The notes under the pieces: model-generated
The model's input: only the letters and a program-made list of their open reading frames with translations
Database searches by the model: none
What the model was told of the DNA's origin: nothing
From: Panulirus ornatus
Taxonomy: Eukaryota > Arthropoda > Malacostraca > Decapoda > Palinuridae
Reading direction: 5' to 3'
Length of the DNA stretch: 64,000 bases
Assembly: GCF_036320965.1 (NCBI RefSeq)
Contig: NC_092287.1
Coordinates: forward strand, 2,901,797-2,965,796
Part shown: positions 32,691-45,300 of the stretch, in pieces
How the letters are laid out: each line of letters begins with the position of its first letter
Position numbering within the stretch: the stretch's first letter is position 1
Program-made: the position numbers and the translations under genes

Positions 32691-33029
32691 CTGTAAAAAG
32701 AAATGTAATACAGCCAGAACTTGTGACGTATTGTCAGGAAGATGTAGTAACTGACACGACTTGCGTCGCATTGGTGTCGTATCGTCAGCAATGTGTCGCA
32801 CTGATCACACTCCAGGATAAACCTCGAGAACATTGAACTATTACCAACAGGTAATTCTCTGCCTTATGTACGGGTATACTGCATAGAATCAAAGCACGTA
32901 CGCAGTTTACAAACACCTGAGACGTGTTCTGATTAATCTAATTCTCATATCTGCCTTTCACTCAAGAAAGTCATGGCCGGGGCATATTTTGTCAGTTCCT
33001 TGTATTTCATCATATACTCTATAGGTCTG

Positions 33030-33151
<122 letters not shown>

Positions 33152-33954
33152 GAGTGAAGGTCCCCTTATGCCCTGCATTTGCGTACGAAGAACACATTCT
33201 TATAGTCTATAGTGAGGGATAATAACAGCATCTGCAGACAGCATGAACTACAGAAGCAAAAAGCGAAGGGAGGGGCGCATCTGCAGTGGTGGGCTGATGC
33301 ATTCTGCAAGGAACAACAAATTCCCTGTGGAGTGAAGATACCCACACGGTGGCAATTAAAAAAAAAGGGGGGGGGGTTTAGAAGAGAAACAAATACACAT
33401 TTTGCCACCCGCGGAGATGAAACAAGTGAGGAGCGACAAGAGCACCTGCAAATATACCAGGACAGTGGCGATGAAACATGCGAAGAGTAACAAATAACAA
33501 ACTTTTGCCACCCGTGCACTGAGGGCGGGGAAAAAAGTGAGGAGCGACAAGCGCACCTGCACTGGACGTTACAAGACCGGCTCTTCATACCTAGAGAGCC
33601 GGGGCGGCCGGACAAGTGGCCGTTGCAGACTCCCCCCCCCCCCCCCCCCAACTACCCTATCCTACCCGTCCCTCACCAAGCTACTACCTCGCTCTTCTGA
33701 AGGGGGGAAGAATCTACGAGACTCTGATAGACAGAATGATAGACACGACGGAGGAGAGACGGGAGAGGAATGTGAAAAGATGAGGAAGAGGAGGATAAAG
33801 ATATATGGCGGGTGAATGGGTGAAGCGTCTAGGAGTGAGGAGGGGCATGGCAGTAAACATCGTCTCCGGTCACCCCGTAGGTCAAGTGGAAGCGTCATCA
33901 CCCATGCTGCAGTTCCTGGGAGAGGAGAAGGCAGCATCATATAAAGACTGGCTA

Positions 33955-34130
33955 CCACAGACGGTAGGGTGTACCACCAAAGGCAGACGGGGTACCACAG
34001 AAGGAAGGGGGTACCACCACAGGCAGAAGTGGTACCACAGACGGAAGGGTATACCACCACAGGTAGACGGGGTACCACAGACGGGAGGTACCACACATGC
34101 AGACGGGGTACCAGAGAAGGAAGGGGTACC
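33955..34130. repeat. GGTACCACAGACGG minisatellite
   Basis: About eight units of roughly 20-22 bp have a GGTACCAC(A/C)(G/A) core, alternating with ACAGACGGAAGGG and ACCACAGGCAGACGG variants. It lies inside a 140-codon plus-strand open stretch starting at 33805 that I could not assign to any family. Confidence 0.85.
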
Positions 34131-34318
34131 ACAAGGAAACAGACCGACAGAAACCATCAGAAAGATGAGAAGAAACAGAATTACTGAAACAACAGAATTA
34201 CAGAAACGACAGAACAGAAGGAACTAACAAAGATGTTTAACTAAAATAATTGCGGAGTTAACAAGCAACGAACGACATTTTACCGGTGGAAAGACGAGTA
34301 CACAGGGAACTGAACACG

Positions 34319-34319
<1 letters not shown>

Positions 34320-34377
<58 letters not shown>
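34320..34377. repeat. (AG)n microsatellite
   Basis: About 29 AG units, ending just before a TATA-like box. Confidence 0.98.
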
Positions 34378-34380
<3 letters not shown>

Positions 34381-34384
34381 GGGG

Positions 34385-34695
34385 TATAAACAACCCATTA
34401 TAAACGAAGCGGTGGTGCACGTCACAGACGGCGTGTGTTTCTCGTGAAGGATCCCAAGTGAAGTGACAACAAATATTAAGTGGGTGGCCGACAGATCACT
34501 TAAGACTTAAGGACGTCTTATACCTGGGATTCGAAGATGAGATTCCGGAGAGGTTGGTTTATGGCGAGATATTTTGTTTGAGTGATAAGAAGTCTTCACG
34601 GCTCGCGAACGCCAATGGAAAGTAAATAGGAGACTGCTTCCTTCAAGCGGCCGTCCGTAGTTAAACACGGACGTTAGATACCAGGTTCAATACAG
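34385..34695 (+). promoter_or_regulatory. Possible plus-strand promoter with non-coding first exon
   Basis: A TATAAA box (34385-34390) is followed about 300 bp later by a strong splice donor (TACAG|GTATGT at 34695/34696). Between them there is no long reading frame, as expected of a 5' untranslated exon. A plus-strand exon-like segment lies downstream at 47623. No initiator or transcript evidence is available, so this is tentative. Confidence 0.2.
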
Positions 34696-35019
34696 GTATG
34701 TTTGCTTTCTTTCGGTTTCGAGAGAAAACAGCTACGGATAATGAAGCTGAGGCAAGATGCAAAGAAGGAAAGGAACCGCATTTAAGAGATGCCGTATGCA
34801 ACCAAAATAGCCAACTGTCGTAAGATATTATAGTGAAAAGACCACATTAGAAAGACGAGTTTAGCTAATACAACGAAGCAAAGAGATATTACATGTAATA
34901 TATGCAACAACATATACACGTATAACACATGACCGGACTCAAACTAGTATGTAGGAAAACATTGTGCGACTTAAGGAAATACAGCTAAGTACCATCATAA
35001 GTACGACCAGTTATAAGTG

Positions 35020-35021
<2 letters not shown>

Positions 35022-35089
<68 letters not shown>
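35022..35089. repeat. (AT)n microsatellite
   Basis: About 33 AT units just left of a possible coding exon (35189-35464). Confidence 0.98.
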
Positions 35090-35188
35090 CGATATTTCAG
35101 AGCAGTAAAATAACAGAATAGACACGAACTGGCGCTGCAATATCAACTGATCCTATGCAGAAAATACTACACTCTGCACAAGAGTAGG

Positions 35189-35464
35189 TTACATACAAAA
35201 ACAAACTATGAAGAGAGGGGCAAACATCTTGATACAAGAGCACAAGACGGGTTTGGTTAGTGGCTCTTGACGTGCAGCTTCCTCCTCGGGGTCCTGAAGA
35301 AGTGGCTGCAGATGTAGTGAGTTGAGATAGTGGGCGATAGTGTGATACAAACACTCACACACACCTCCACGGCCCTGAACCACACTAGCCACCTCCGCCA
35401 AGTGAAGTGTGGAGTGACGCCCGTCATATGTGTCGACTGCCACCAACGTTGAGTAGATTTTATT
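35189..35464 (-). CDS. Possible exon of an unidentified gene (partner of 40138-40242)
   Basis: Open on minus from an acceptor at 35465-35466 (ACCAATAGAG|AATAAA) to a stop at 35189. The translation has coding character rather than low complexity: NKIYSTLVAVDTYDGRHSTL, then HLAEVASVVQGRGGVCECLY, HTIAHYLNSLHLQPLLQDPE and EEAARQEPLTKPV. Base composition is richer in GC than the surroundings. It is in phase 0 and would join exactly to 40138-40242, giving 126 residues. A GTATGT donor near the end could instead carry it on. I do not recognise the family. Confidence 0.4.
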   Translation of the reverse strand, partial: NKIYSTLVAVDTYDGRHSTLHLAEVASVVQGRGGVCECLYHTIAHYLNSLHLQPLLQDPEEEAARQEPLTKPVLCSCIKMFAPLFIVCFCM

Positions 35465-35918
35465 CTCTATTGGTAGACAAATAGATACGCATAATAATTA
35501 TATGTATACATCAAATATTTCACCTTTTCATTTTATAATTTTCCTGAGACATATGACTTTCCGCTTCTTTTGTCGACGAACTCCAGGATTTCCTACTGAC
35601 AGGACTTGGAAATAAGGGAAGAACTGAAGGCAACAGAATTATGAACGACAAAGCCGCTAGGCTTCACCGGCTCCCATTCTTGAACGAATAAGTGATCAGT
35701 ATGGAAAAAGATTCACCTTTTACATCACACTCTGGTATTATACCTTGTGGGTATAAATTACGGAATTTTCCATTAGCTGTTGAAGGCAGTAAAAGCTGTG
35801 GAAAATCAATTTTCGTCCGCGTCTGCACAAGCGACAGGATGGACGAAGAGCCTACCATGGTTTCCGTTGTGAAGCGAATGATGTTGCCTTCCCCAATCCC
35901 GCGTCAGTCGCAAAAATA

Positions 35919-35923
<5 letters not shown>

Positions 35924-35974
<51 letters not shown>
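35924..35974. repeat. (AT)n microsatellite
   Basis: About 25 AT units. Confidence 0.97.
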
Positions 35975-35982
<8 letters not shown>

Positions 35983-37857
35983 AATCTTATGATCGTAAAT
36001 AAACAAAACTTAATGACCGCGCGTGTACACTTGCTTTTCATCCCAGCCGTGTGTGTATCCGTGTCTGTACAACACAGACGCTGTCTATGAACTCCTTGGG
36101 ATTGTGGGTGGCAACGATGGGTGATTTTCCCCTCTTACGATATAATGTCTTACTTTACTAAAAATGAATTAGGTTTACAGAAACTTTCCACCCAAACAAA
36201 AGGAAAATCTACTACCCGCACGTATAATTCACGGCGCTTTACACTTATCCCATCCCCAGATGTATATATATTAACTCAACACAGTGTCAATGAAGAGTTT
36301 TTCATTAAGTTTATTTTGACAAATAAAGCACTTTCCAACAGCAAATAAAGCTATTAGGCTGAGCGGAGGATGTTACGTAGTCTACTGCGAAAAAAAAAAT
36401 CTGGTTAGCCATTGCGCGATGTTATCTTGGCACGTCGCGTCGAGTTTAGTGTGGTAGTATAGGAACACAGCCACGTTGCGCCTAACAGGCTTTCTGAAAA
36501 TACGATACTGAGAAGTTAATAGCTGAGAGTGGGTTAAATGGTGAGCCAGTCGGTTCAATTATGGCAAGGCAACGGTATACTTCCCATTTGTTATCTGGGT
36601 CTTTCGATAAGAAAACCAATTAACCAAATAATTAAGCGCTTGCTGCGCTATGATATTTTATTGTAAAACCATGAAATTCAACCCAACATATCGAGATTTT
36701 TACGAAATCAAAGAACTAGAAACACAAAATACAGAAAATAATTCAAGTGGTACTTTTAATCATGAAGATCACAAATTTCATGCTAGAAAAGTGAAGTATA
36801 CTTATGTTTTTGGCAACAGTGAATCGAGTGAGATTCCCACACGAGAGCTGACAATACTATTGCAAAGCACGAAAACAACGTCCACTGCTAGTTTCCAGTT
36901 TCCTAGAGATGCGTCAGTCTTTACGTTGGCGGAAGGTTTGAGAGGGGAAACATGAAAGCCTATTTGAAAGACAGCGCCTGATCGTTACATCTAACCTTCA
37001 GGAAGACTGCTGTTCCACTGCAGCCAACTGCATCTACCTCATCCCACACTTTCTTTCGTTTATTTCAAAAAGACTTCATATTTCCTCAAATGCAATGAAG
37101 AACTGAACTTTTTCCAAGAAGGAAACTTATACGCGAAAGCGAGCTACCGAACTTTTCCTTACCGTCCACTGCTCCCTGTGATGTTTCTCCCACCATATAC
37201 AACGGTCCACAATTACACTACATAACTAGACATACGCAGACCATCTTAACACCAGCCTGCATTATCATGCCATTCTCACAACATACTGTTAAAGAATAAA
37301 TACGTGGGAACAACTTCCCTTTGCAAGTAAATACAACACAACACAGCGGCTAAGTATTCTCCCTTCCCGCCAATTACTCCAGTGTGGCGTATCCCCTTTG
37401 TTCAAGAGTGTTTATTTGATTAGCATTCTTCATAGCCCTTTACAACTTTGTACCTCGTGGGTGAGCCCTTTTGTCTCTTCCGGAACTGAATTTTTATGCC
37501 AGATTTGGTAACAATAAAATATCTATATCGACTTCGATACAATGGAGCAGCCTAACCCATACGCCCTGGCAGACGATAATGTCATATTTAGAAACATGAC
37601 CATATTACTTGCTTAGTGTGTCATCGCTGCTCACGGGGCGACCAACAAAACAGGCAACAGGGTAACCGCCACTGACGTTGTTGGGTTTTGGTGGTCAGTG
37701 CAAAAGCCGTTGGAGCGATGTGGCTTGGTTACTCCAATAATGATTCTAGAATTGGCTCCTGATGAACAGATATTCCCTACAACAGAAATTCGCATCTATC
37801 ATATCTGCCAGCCAATGTGGGAAGAGGCATGAGCTATTCTTACCATCCGAAAGAGTG

Positions 37858-37957
37858 ACTGTAAAATTCAGGCTTCAGTTCATAAAGATCTGTAAAATTC
37901 AGGCTTCAGTTAAAAAAAAATCTGTAAAATTCAGGCTTCAGTTAAAAAAAATCTGAG
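37858..37957. repeat. Tandem repeat, three 30-32-bp units
   Basis: Each unit has CTGTAAAATTCAGGCTTCAG followed by TTCATAAAGAT or TTAAAAAAAAAT. Confidence 0.95.
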
Positions 37958-38392
37958 TCCTCTACGAGTAGCCCACGGCTACTAGACTCCATCCTTCTTT
38001 CTCTATGCAACTAAGCCTTAGGGGTTTTCAAAGGCTGCATTTTTTTTTCCCTTTCTGCCAATTATAAAACGTAGCAGAAGGCCTTTATGACCCTGGCATT
38101 CGATAAGATAAAATCCCAAATAAACAACCAATATACCTACAGTATAAACGTACCATTTTTCAAGCGAAGGGGTAAGCTCTCTCTGGCGCGAGGGGGTTGG
38201 CTTGGGGGCCTGAGGATCTAAGTAATCAACTCTGAGACTACCAAGGCTGCAGCAACCCTGCACAGGGTATATTAAACCTGAGCTTGTGTGCAGCTAGGAC
38301 AGTGCATCCTCTCAAGTATAAGCAGTGCTAATGGTAGTCAAGTGTGTGTATATATATATAATATATATATAATATATATATATAATAATATA

Positions 38393-39483
38393 TGTGTGAT
38401 GTCTCCATGGTTGTTTAATTTGTTTATGGATGGGGTTGTTAGGGAGGTAAATGCAAGAGTCCTGGAAAGAGGGGCAAGTATGAAGTCTGTTGGGGATGAG
38501 AGAGCTTGGGAAGTGAGTCAGTTGTTGTTCGCTGATGATACAGCGCTGGTGGCTGATTCATGTGAGAAACTGCAGAAGCTGGTGACTGAGTTTGGTAAAG
38601 TGTGTGGAAGAAGAAAGTTAAGAGTAAATGTGAATAAGAGCAAGGTTATTAGGTACAGTAGGGTTGAGGGTCAAGTCAATTGGGAGGTGAGTTTGAATGG
38701 AGAAAAACTGGAGGAAGTGAAGTGTTTTAGATATCTGGGAGTGGATCTGTCAGCGGATGGAACCATGGAAGCGGAAGTGGATCATAGGGTGGGGGAGGGG
38801 GCGAAAATTTTGGGAGCCTTGAAAAATGTGTGGAAGTCGAGAACATTATCTCGGAAAGCAAAAATGGGTATGTTTGAAGGAATAGTGGTTCCAACAATGT
38901 TGTATGGTTGCGAGGCGTGGGCTATGGATAGAGTCGTGCGCAGGAGGATGGATGTGCTGGAAATGAGATGTTTGAGGACAATGTGTGGTGTGAGGTGGTT
39001 TGATCGAGTAAGTAACGTAAGGGTAAGAGAGATGTGTGGAAATAAAAAGAGCGTGGTTGAGAGAGCAGAAGAGGGTGTTTTGAAATGGTTTGGGCACATG
39101 GAGAGAATGAGTGAGGAAAGATTGACCAAGAGGATATATGTGTCGGAGGTGGAGGGAACGAGGAGAAGAGGGAGACCAAATTGGAGGTGGAAAGATGGAG
39201 TGAAAAAGATTTTGTGTGATCGGGGCCTGAACATGCAGGAGGGTGAAAGGAGGGCAAGGAATAGAGTGAATTGGAGCGATGTGGTATACAGGGGTTGACG
39301 TGCTGTCAGTGGATTGAATCAAGGCATGTGAAGCGTCTGGGGTAAACCATGGAAAGCTGTGTAGGTATGTATATTTGCGTGTGTGGACGTGTGTATGTAC
39401 GTGTGTATGGGGGGTTGGGCCATTTCTTTCGTCTGTTTCCTCGCGCTACCTCGCAAACGCGGGAGACAGCGACAAAGTATAAA

Positions 39484-39501
<18 letters not shown>
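38393..39501 (+). mobile_element. RTE-like LINE, 5' truncated, best preserved copy
   Basis: The coding part is open over about 300 LINE codons to a stop at 39298. Visible RT motifs are CVMSPWLFNLFMDGVVREVN, the intact FADD box in QLLFADDTALVADSCEKLQK, and RRKLRVNVNKSKVIRYSR. These are followed by the post-RT region CFRYLGVDLSADGTMEAEVD, YGCEAWAMDR, RGRPNWRWKDG and NRVNWSDVVYRG. The endonuclease and the first RT motifs are lost. The 3' untranslated part ends with CGGGAGACAGCGACAAAGT and an A run at 39482-39501. Few differences separate it from 6426-7233, so insertion was recent. Confidence 0.95.

Positions 39502-39556
<55 letters not shown>
39501..39556. repeat. (AT)n microsatellite at the LINE tail
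   Basis: About 28 AT units directly abut the A run that ends the LINE, so the microsatellite probably grew from the tail or from the insertion site. Confidence 0.97.
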
Positions 39557-39558
<2 letters not shown>

Positions 39559-40137
39559 TACCTAAGATTAGTCACAACGTCAACACTCAATGAGAATATC
39601 ACAACCCTTCTTTATTCTACAATAATACGCACGGATCTGAACTTTGAAAACACCATAATCTACCCACTACGGTAACCATATGTACGCCCAAGCTCTAACA
39701 CTAAGCTGTTCCTACGTACGCTCTCCTAGCTCTTACTACCTCGACGTTACCCACACGGACGCTCTGAACCCTTACCCTAACAAGTATGTAGAAGGGTAGC
39801 GGGTAATAAGGCCAACATCAGCTTATTAACAGTAACCTGGCACCCGGGAGTGTTCATCCCGCTCGCTACCCACTCTTTTGTCACTGGAAACAATGTACTC
39901 GTTATTTCTACTGTCGACTGTGGCAAGACCAAGAGCTTCAAGTGACGTTAACACGTTTGCTTATTATGTCCAAACTTATGGATACACATTATAAGGTTTT
40001 TTTTTTTATTCAAAATATCGGTATGGTATCCGGAAATGTTTTACTATGCTTACATATATCTATTATAAATCTATAAGTTGATCAAATCTCGAAATGCTAC
40101 CCAATTTTGAGAACATCCTTCAAATTCTCAAACTCAC

Positions 40138-40242
40138 CACGGCGGATGAGTGCGTGGGGCGGATGCGGGAGACGCAGTTTACCACATCCTCCAGCATCAA
40201 AGGCCCGCCGTAATAGGGGATACGACACCCTTCAATATTCAT
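40138..40242 (-). CDS. Possible initial coding exon of an unidentified gene
   Basis: The exon has an ATG at 40242, 35 open codons and a strong donor at its end (GTG|GTGAGTTT). The peptide is of mixed composition: MNIEGCRIPYYGGPLMLEDV, then VNCVSRIRPTHSSAV. It ends in phase 0, compatible with 35189-35464. The upstream sequence (40243-40480) is GC-balanced and could be the 5' untranslated region. No signal peptide is visible, so it is unlikely to be the receptor's first exon. I do not recognise the family. Confidence 0.42.
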
Positions 40243-42313
40243 GAAATGCACACAGCCACAGTGACACCGTGGGGCCGCTCGACACTGGGGGGGTCAATGG
40301 CTTCTTAAATCATGCAAATGCCGTCCGAGATCAGCGCAAACTCCACAATTGCAACGGTAACAGAAACACCTGCAGCTCGACTGAACCATCAACTTGCACC
40401 TGCTCTTCAACCAGTGCTTACACTTATGGTGGATCACAGGCCACGACAACCGCTGGTGAAGTCAGGAAAATGATGCGTAATACGTAGACTGGTGGGACGT
40501 GCGATATCCATTTGGAGATAGAAACGACAAGTGATCCAGGAGTTAAAATGCTAGGCTCGCCGCCGACCCACATCCACGCCTATCTCAGAGCGGCCTCACA
40601 ACGGGGAATATTTTTGGTTCAAATATCTTTTAATGGCAACACTTTACTGCTGGTAAATATACAATTAAATAATAACCTACGCGTGCCTCGGTGCAACACA
40701 TGAACGGTCTCGTCATTCGGGGTCGGACATCTTGTTACAATGCCTTGTCTCCGGATGTCTTTCATCGCCTTCTCCTCCACCATCCTTATTGTAGTTTCTT
40801 CGTTTCGTGTTTATCTCTAACAGAAAGATTAGAAAACATGAGAATTCTTATTTTTCCATTATTTTTGGTTTCTTCTTGGATGTAAATTAACCGGTCAGCT
40901 CGTGAACAAAGGGCAACAGCAGCAAATTAGTGCCCGACCTTCGTCAGCTACTCTGACGGGAGTCTGTGCCTTCACCACTTCCCTTTTAACCCTAAGCAGT
41001 CCAAGACTCCCCACAGACCTGAGAAGGTCAGTCACAGTAGGTCGGCCCTCCCCTACAGACTGCTCACAAACACAGCGGGAGGCTCTAGTGGACAGATCTC
41101 ACCTCAAAAGAGACATGAGTGACGTTCATCACGATACTTGGGAGCATCCTTCTCGTGAGGCCCGTTCATGGCCACGAGAGCATGTTACACATCGTTATCT
41201 CCACAACCCTCACAAAACAGAGAGGAAGAAGAATAAACTCCTCAAAAGGCGTGATGCTATCCATTATGCTGAAGAAAAAAAAAGAGAGAAGAATTAACAG
41301 AGGATGAGAACCGCCCAAGGACGCCGCCGCCGTTCCGCGCCATTCTGACAGCAGCTGCGCTAGAGGCCAGCGAGGTTGATAACAGGCTTGGAGTGGCACG
41401 CTGGCTTGTGAATGAACCCAGGCCAAAATCTTATTGTGACTGCTACTGCTCACTGTTACTCCTGCTGCTGCTTCTGCTGATGCCGCTTGAGGTACTGCGG
41501 GTTAATGGTAACGGGAGGTGTAAAGGGGAAGCAAGAGTGGTTAAGATGCTATAGTATAGCGGTGTAATGAATGGCAGTGAGGATGTAAACAACGATCGTG
41601 GTTGTGAATGGCGCTCTGGAGATGGAAGGAGTAGTGACTTCTGCTGGGAACCTAGTTATTCTGGGGTCGTAAAAAAAGCTGTCTTGAGGATCACAAGCAG
41701 CTGTGAATGGTGGTCGCAAGGCTGCTGGTGAATGGAAGCCGTAACTAGTTGGGAATCTTCGTGCTTTTAGGGTAAATTAAGTCGCAATGTCTGTGAATGG
41801 TCGAGGTGGCAATGGTGAATGGGAGTGCTGGCTATGGAAATTTTTTGTTCTGGTTGCGAATGATGGTGACGACGCTGGTTGCGGTGTGTTTACAGTGGTT
41901 GTGGTTGTGGAGGAGGAAGTGCTGTTAGTTCTTGTTATGGTGGTTGTCATGCTGGTAGTGGTTGCTAACGGTGGTATGAGATGCTTGTTAGTGGTTGTTA
42001 CGGTGGTTCGTGAAGGGGTCAGTGGTTGCTGACGGTGGTGTGTGGTAGTGTTCGTAGTTCGTGATGCTTGTGGTAGTTAATAAGGTAGTCGGGGTAGCGG
42101 TAGTGGTACTACTTGTTACGTAATGATAACGACGGATCGTCATCCTGGCAGCGAAGTATAGCAATGGTAAGAACCCAACGGACATTATGGTGGCGTCAAT
42201 GGATACATGGAAGGTGTTCCTCGATAATTAATTCGTAGAACTGGAAGTCGAGTGGTAATTATGTCGAAATCACTAGCCCTGGGCGGTAGTTAGAGAGGTG
42301 CTAATTACTCTGG

Positions 42314-42314
<1 letters not shown>

Positions 42315-42354
<40 letters not shown>
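42315..42354. repeat. (AC)n microsatellite
   Basis: Twenty AC units. Confidence 0.97.
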
Positions 42355-42358
<4 letters not shown>

Positions 42359-43559
42359 CAATAAGCTATTGGAAGGTAGTTTGAGAATGCTAAAACAATC
42401 CCCATTGTTTGCGCAGAGTGGTAAGCAATTGGGTAGTTAGTGCCCAGTGGGGACAATGGGGGTAGGCATGGGGTGTGGGGACAACGGGGGGTGGGGTGGG
42501 GAGGAGGAAGCTTTAATGGGTAGGGGGAGGAGGTAGTGATGGAGTGTGGGAGTGAGTGAGAGCGGTGGTGGGAAGAGCCGAGACTTGGCTACACAGGAGG
42601 GTGATGGCGGCTCCCGGTGATAAGGGTTGTGAATGGAAGGGAACAGTCCTGAACTTTAAAATAACTCTTATTATACAATATGTATGAAGGAAACCTAAGC
42701 GAAAGCCACACACAAAATAAAAAAAATAAAGAAAAATAGTAAAATCAACATAGCAGATAATATAACAATATCAAAAAACATAAGATTGATGGAATCAAAA
42801 TTTATAGTAAAAAAAAAACTCAACATCATCTTACAACACTAATAACTAGTGACGTGAGCCTAAAACACTAACAGAAAACCTAGTATGTGGGACTGTTCGA
42901 AACGCTCCCACCGACCATGATAAACAGTAGGTCTGTGCGGCCGCTGGCAAGTCGAGGAAGGACCGTTGTTAAACTTGCTTTTTCCCTTACGCCGCTAAAG
43001 CTTGGGAATCTTTCCATTTCATATCCTTTGCTCTGTTCCAGTTGATTAATCAACAGAGAACATTAAAGATGTTTTGTTTGTCTCCGGCAACTAATGACTG
43101 GAGACTGTATCTCTGCTGAACTCGAGATGATTTTACGAAAAATTCCTTTATGTACAATCGAACCTGACTCTCAATCAGGAACCAACATTCGGATGTACGG
43201 TACAGACCAATATACCACCCACTTACTTCGCTGTAGGGTATAATAACTTGTAAGTAACATAACCACAATGCTAAGACAAGAAAATCTAACCATAACCACA
43301 GCAACAATAACATGAACTCTGACCATAACCACAACAGTAACTCCAGACGGTAACAATGTCTCAGGGCGAAAATCACGAAGAAATTTTTTTTTTGCCAACA
43401 GATGACTAGGGCATATTCTCTCACATGATAATAAAGGGGGGAAAAATGGAATCTGCTGATCTTTGTAGGATAAATGGACGAACGACAATCAAATGAAGAT
43501 GAAGATGATGGTGATACAGATGAGGAGCAAAGAAGAAATTCATAAAGACACAAAGACAA

Positions 43560-43935
43560 AACCTACACCAATATTTAGCAAGTCTCTAAAATCATCACAA
43601 TATCCTAAAAATTATTCAACATTCCAAAAACCTTTGAAAGAATCCTCTAAAACCTCCTCGCTCCTAAAAGTTAAGTCCCTAAAGTCTTGACCACATCCCA
43701 AAAAATACATATTCGATTTCCTTAAAGCCTTTATCACGTCCCTCACACCTTTATGTTGCCTCTATAACCTTTATCACGCCCGAAAATATAACCGCACCAT
43801 GTCCCTAAAACATTCAAAATAGTCGTAACTACTTTAAACGTCCTAAAAGCTTTTACCGTACACCTTAAGATCTTTCCCTCTTCCCAAATTCTTTACCATG
43901 TCTTTAAAACCCTGACCACGTCCGTAAAACTTAGT
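43560..43935. repeat. Degenerate minisatellite, CCTAAAACCTTTATCACGTC unit
   Basis: A dozen or so poorly conserved units of 20-30 bp share CC(C/G)TAAAA(C/G)(C/T)(T) and (A/T)CCA(C/T)GTCC words. Confidence 0.7.
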
Positions 43936-43959
43936 TTATAAAGCTTGCATTCCGTTATA

Positions 43960-43993
<34 letters not shown>

Positions 43994-44071
43994 TCATCGA
44001 TCCCAGAAGAGTTACGCTTACATAAATGAAATTTAGAAATTATATTTTTCATTCTCTTTAAAATAGTTTCA

Positions 44072-44073
<2 letters not shown>

Positions 44074-44147
<74 letters not shown>
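44074..44147. repeat. (AT)n microsatellite
   Basis: About 37 AT units, preceded at 43963-43992 by ten AAT units. Confidence 0.98.
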
Positions 44148-44150
<3 letters not shown>

Positions 44151-44224
44151 ACATCTTTTTGTACCCCTGAAAGTACAATGGGGCAAATTATTCTATTAAA
44201 CTACGAGCGGGTGCACGGGAGACC

Positions 44225-44400
44225 TCATCCATTATAAAAAAAATCCCCCATTACAGGGCAGTAAGTGCATTGGGGTAAACTCCCCGTTATACATCGGTCA
44301 CTGCATGAGGTAAACTTCCCGCTTTATGTCAGTAGGTATACATGGGGGTAAACCCCCCATTTATGTCAGCAGGTGCATGGGGGGTGTAAACTCCTCCATT
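44225..44400. repeat. Degenerate tandem repeat, unit about 50-55 bp
   Basis: Three to four units share CCC(C/G)(A/T)TTATG..AG..GGTGCATGGGGGTAAAC, with CCCC runs at the joins. Confidence 0.75.
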
Positions 44401-44503
44401 AAACGTAATTAACACGGTAATTTAACCTCATAATCACCAACCACTTCCAGATGTACAGCAGACTAGACTCTCTAACCAAATTTTATATTAATTATATCTA
44501 CGT

Positions 44504-44508
<5 letters not shown>

Positions 44509-44551
<43 letters not shown>
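44509..44551. repeat. (AC)n microsatellite
   Basis: About 21 AC units. Confidence 0.97.
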
Positions 44552-44553
<2 letters not shown>

Positions 44554-45059
44554 TGGAGAGATAAGATATACACGTGGCCCACCCCAGCTGGTGATGTCTG
44601 TGATGAGGGAAGTGGACGAAGGAGGTGGGTGAGTAAGATACAAACTGATGATGAGGGAATAAGAAAGGTTGACTGATAAAAGCTTCACAAGGGAAGCCGC
44701 CATGATAATGCCCCCCCCCCCCCCCCCCCCTAAGGTCTGCAGTCGAGGCTAGATATTTGTCTCTCCAGCGGTGGGAACTACGCGCTAGCCTTGCCTTCAA
44801 GAGGAAACCCTCGTCATTGCGTACTATATCATATGTTCTATCTGTCTCTTTCTTGCGGTAAGCGCCATCTATCTATCTATCTATATATATATCTAACTGT
44901 CTATCTATCTATATATCTCCAGTGATAAGCGGGGAGATGGGGGAGGAGCTGCCTGCCGGGGTGAGGGTGGGGAGCGCTGGTGGTGGTGGTGCTGGTGGTG
45001 GGGCCAATTGCTCTCAATTAGGTGTGGTGGTGGAGGGTGAGGGAGGAGAGGAGGGGTGG

Positions 45060-45300
45060 CAGCTAGCGATGGGGGGGGGGGACTAGTTTAGTGTCGGGTG
45101 CTAGCGAGGGAGAGGAACTGTGCAGATGACTAGCGAGGGAGGGCAAGGAACTAGCGAGGGGAGGAAGAAAGGGAAGGGAAGGAGTAGCGAGGGAGGAAGG
45201 AGGGATAAGAGGGAGGGGGAGACTTGACAGAAGACTAGTTAGCGAAGATAAGGGACTAGCGAGGGAGGGAGAGGGAGAGGCTAGCAAGAGAGGGAGGGAG
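45060..45300. repeat. Degenerate minisatellite, ACTAGCGAGGGAGG unit
   Basis: About nine occurrences of (A/G)CTAGCGAGGGAG or a close variant are spaced 20-40 bp apart in a purine-rich strand. Confidence 0.75.

Larger units (their letters stand above)
35465..40137. other. Putative intron or intergenic stretch with a LINE copy
   Basis: It contains an AT run (35924-35974), a 30-bp tandem repeat (37858-37957), a young LINE (38393-39501) with a trailing AT run, and an AT-rich irregular stretch just before the LINE. No additional exon was found with confidence. Confidence 0.5.

Noticed and set aside
36650..36955. 101-codon plus-strand frame
   Set aside because: No splice context, no recognisable domain and AT-rich codon use like the surrounding non-coding DNA.
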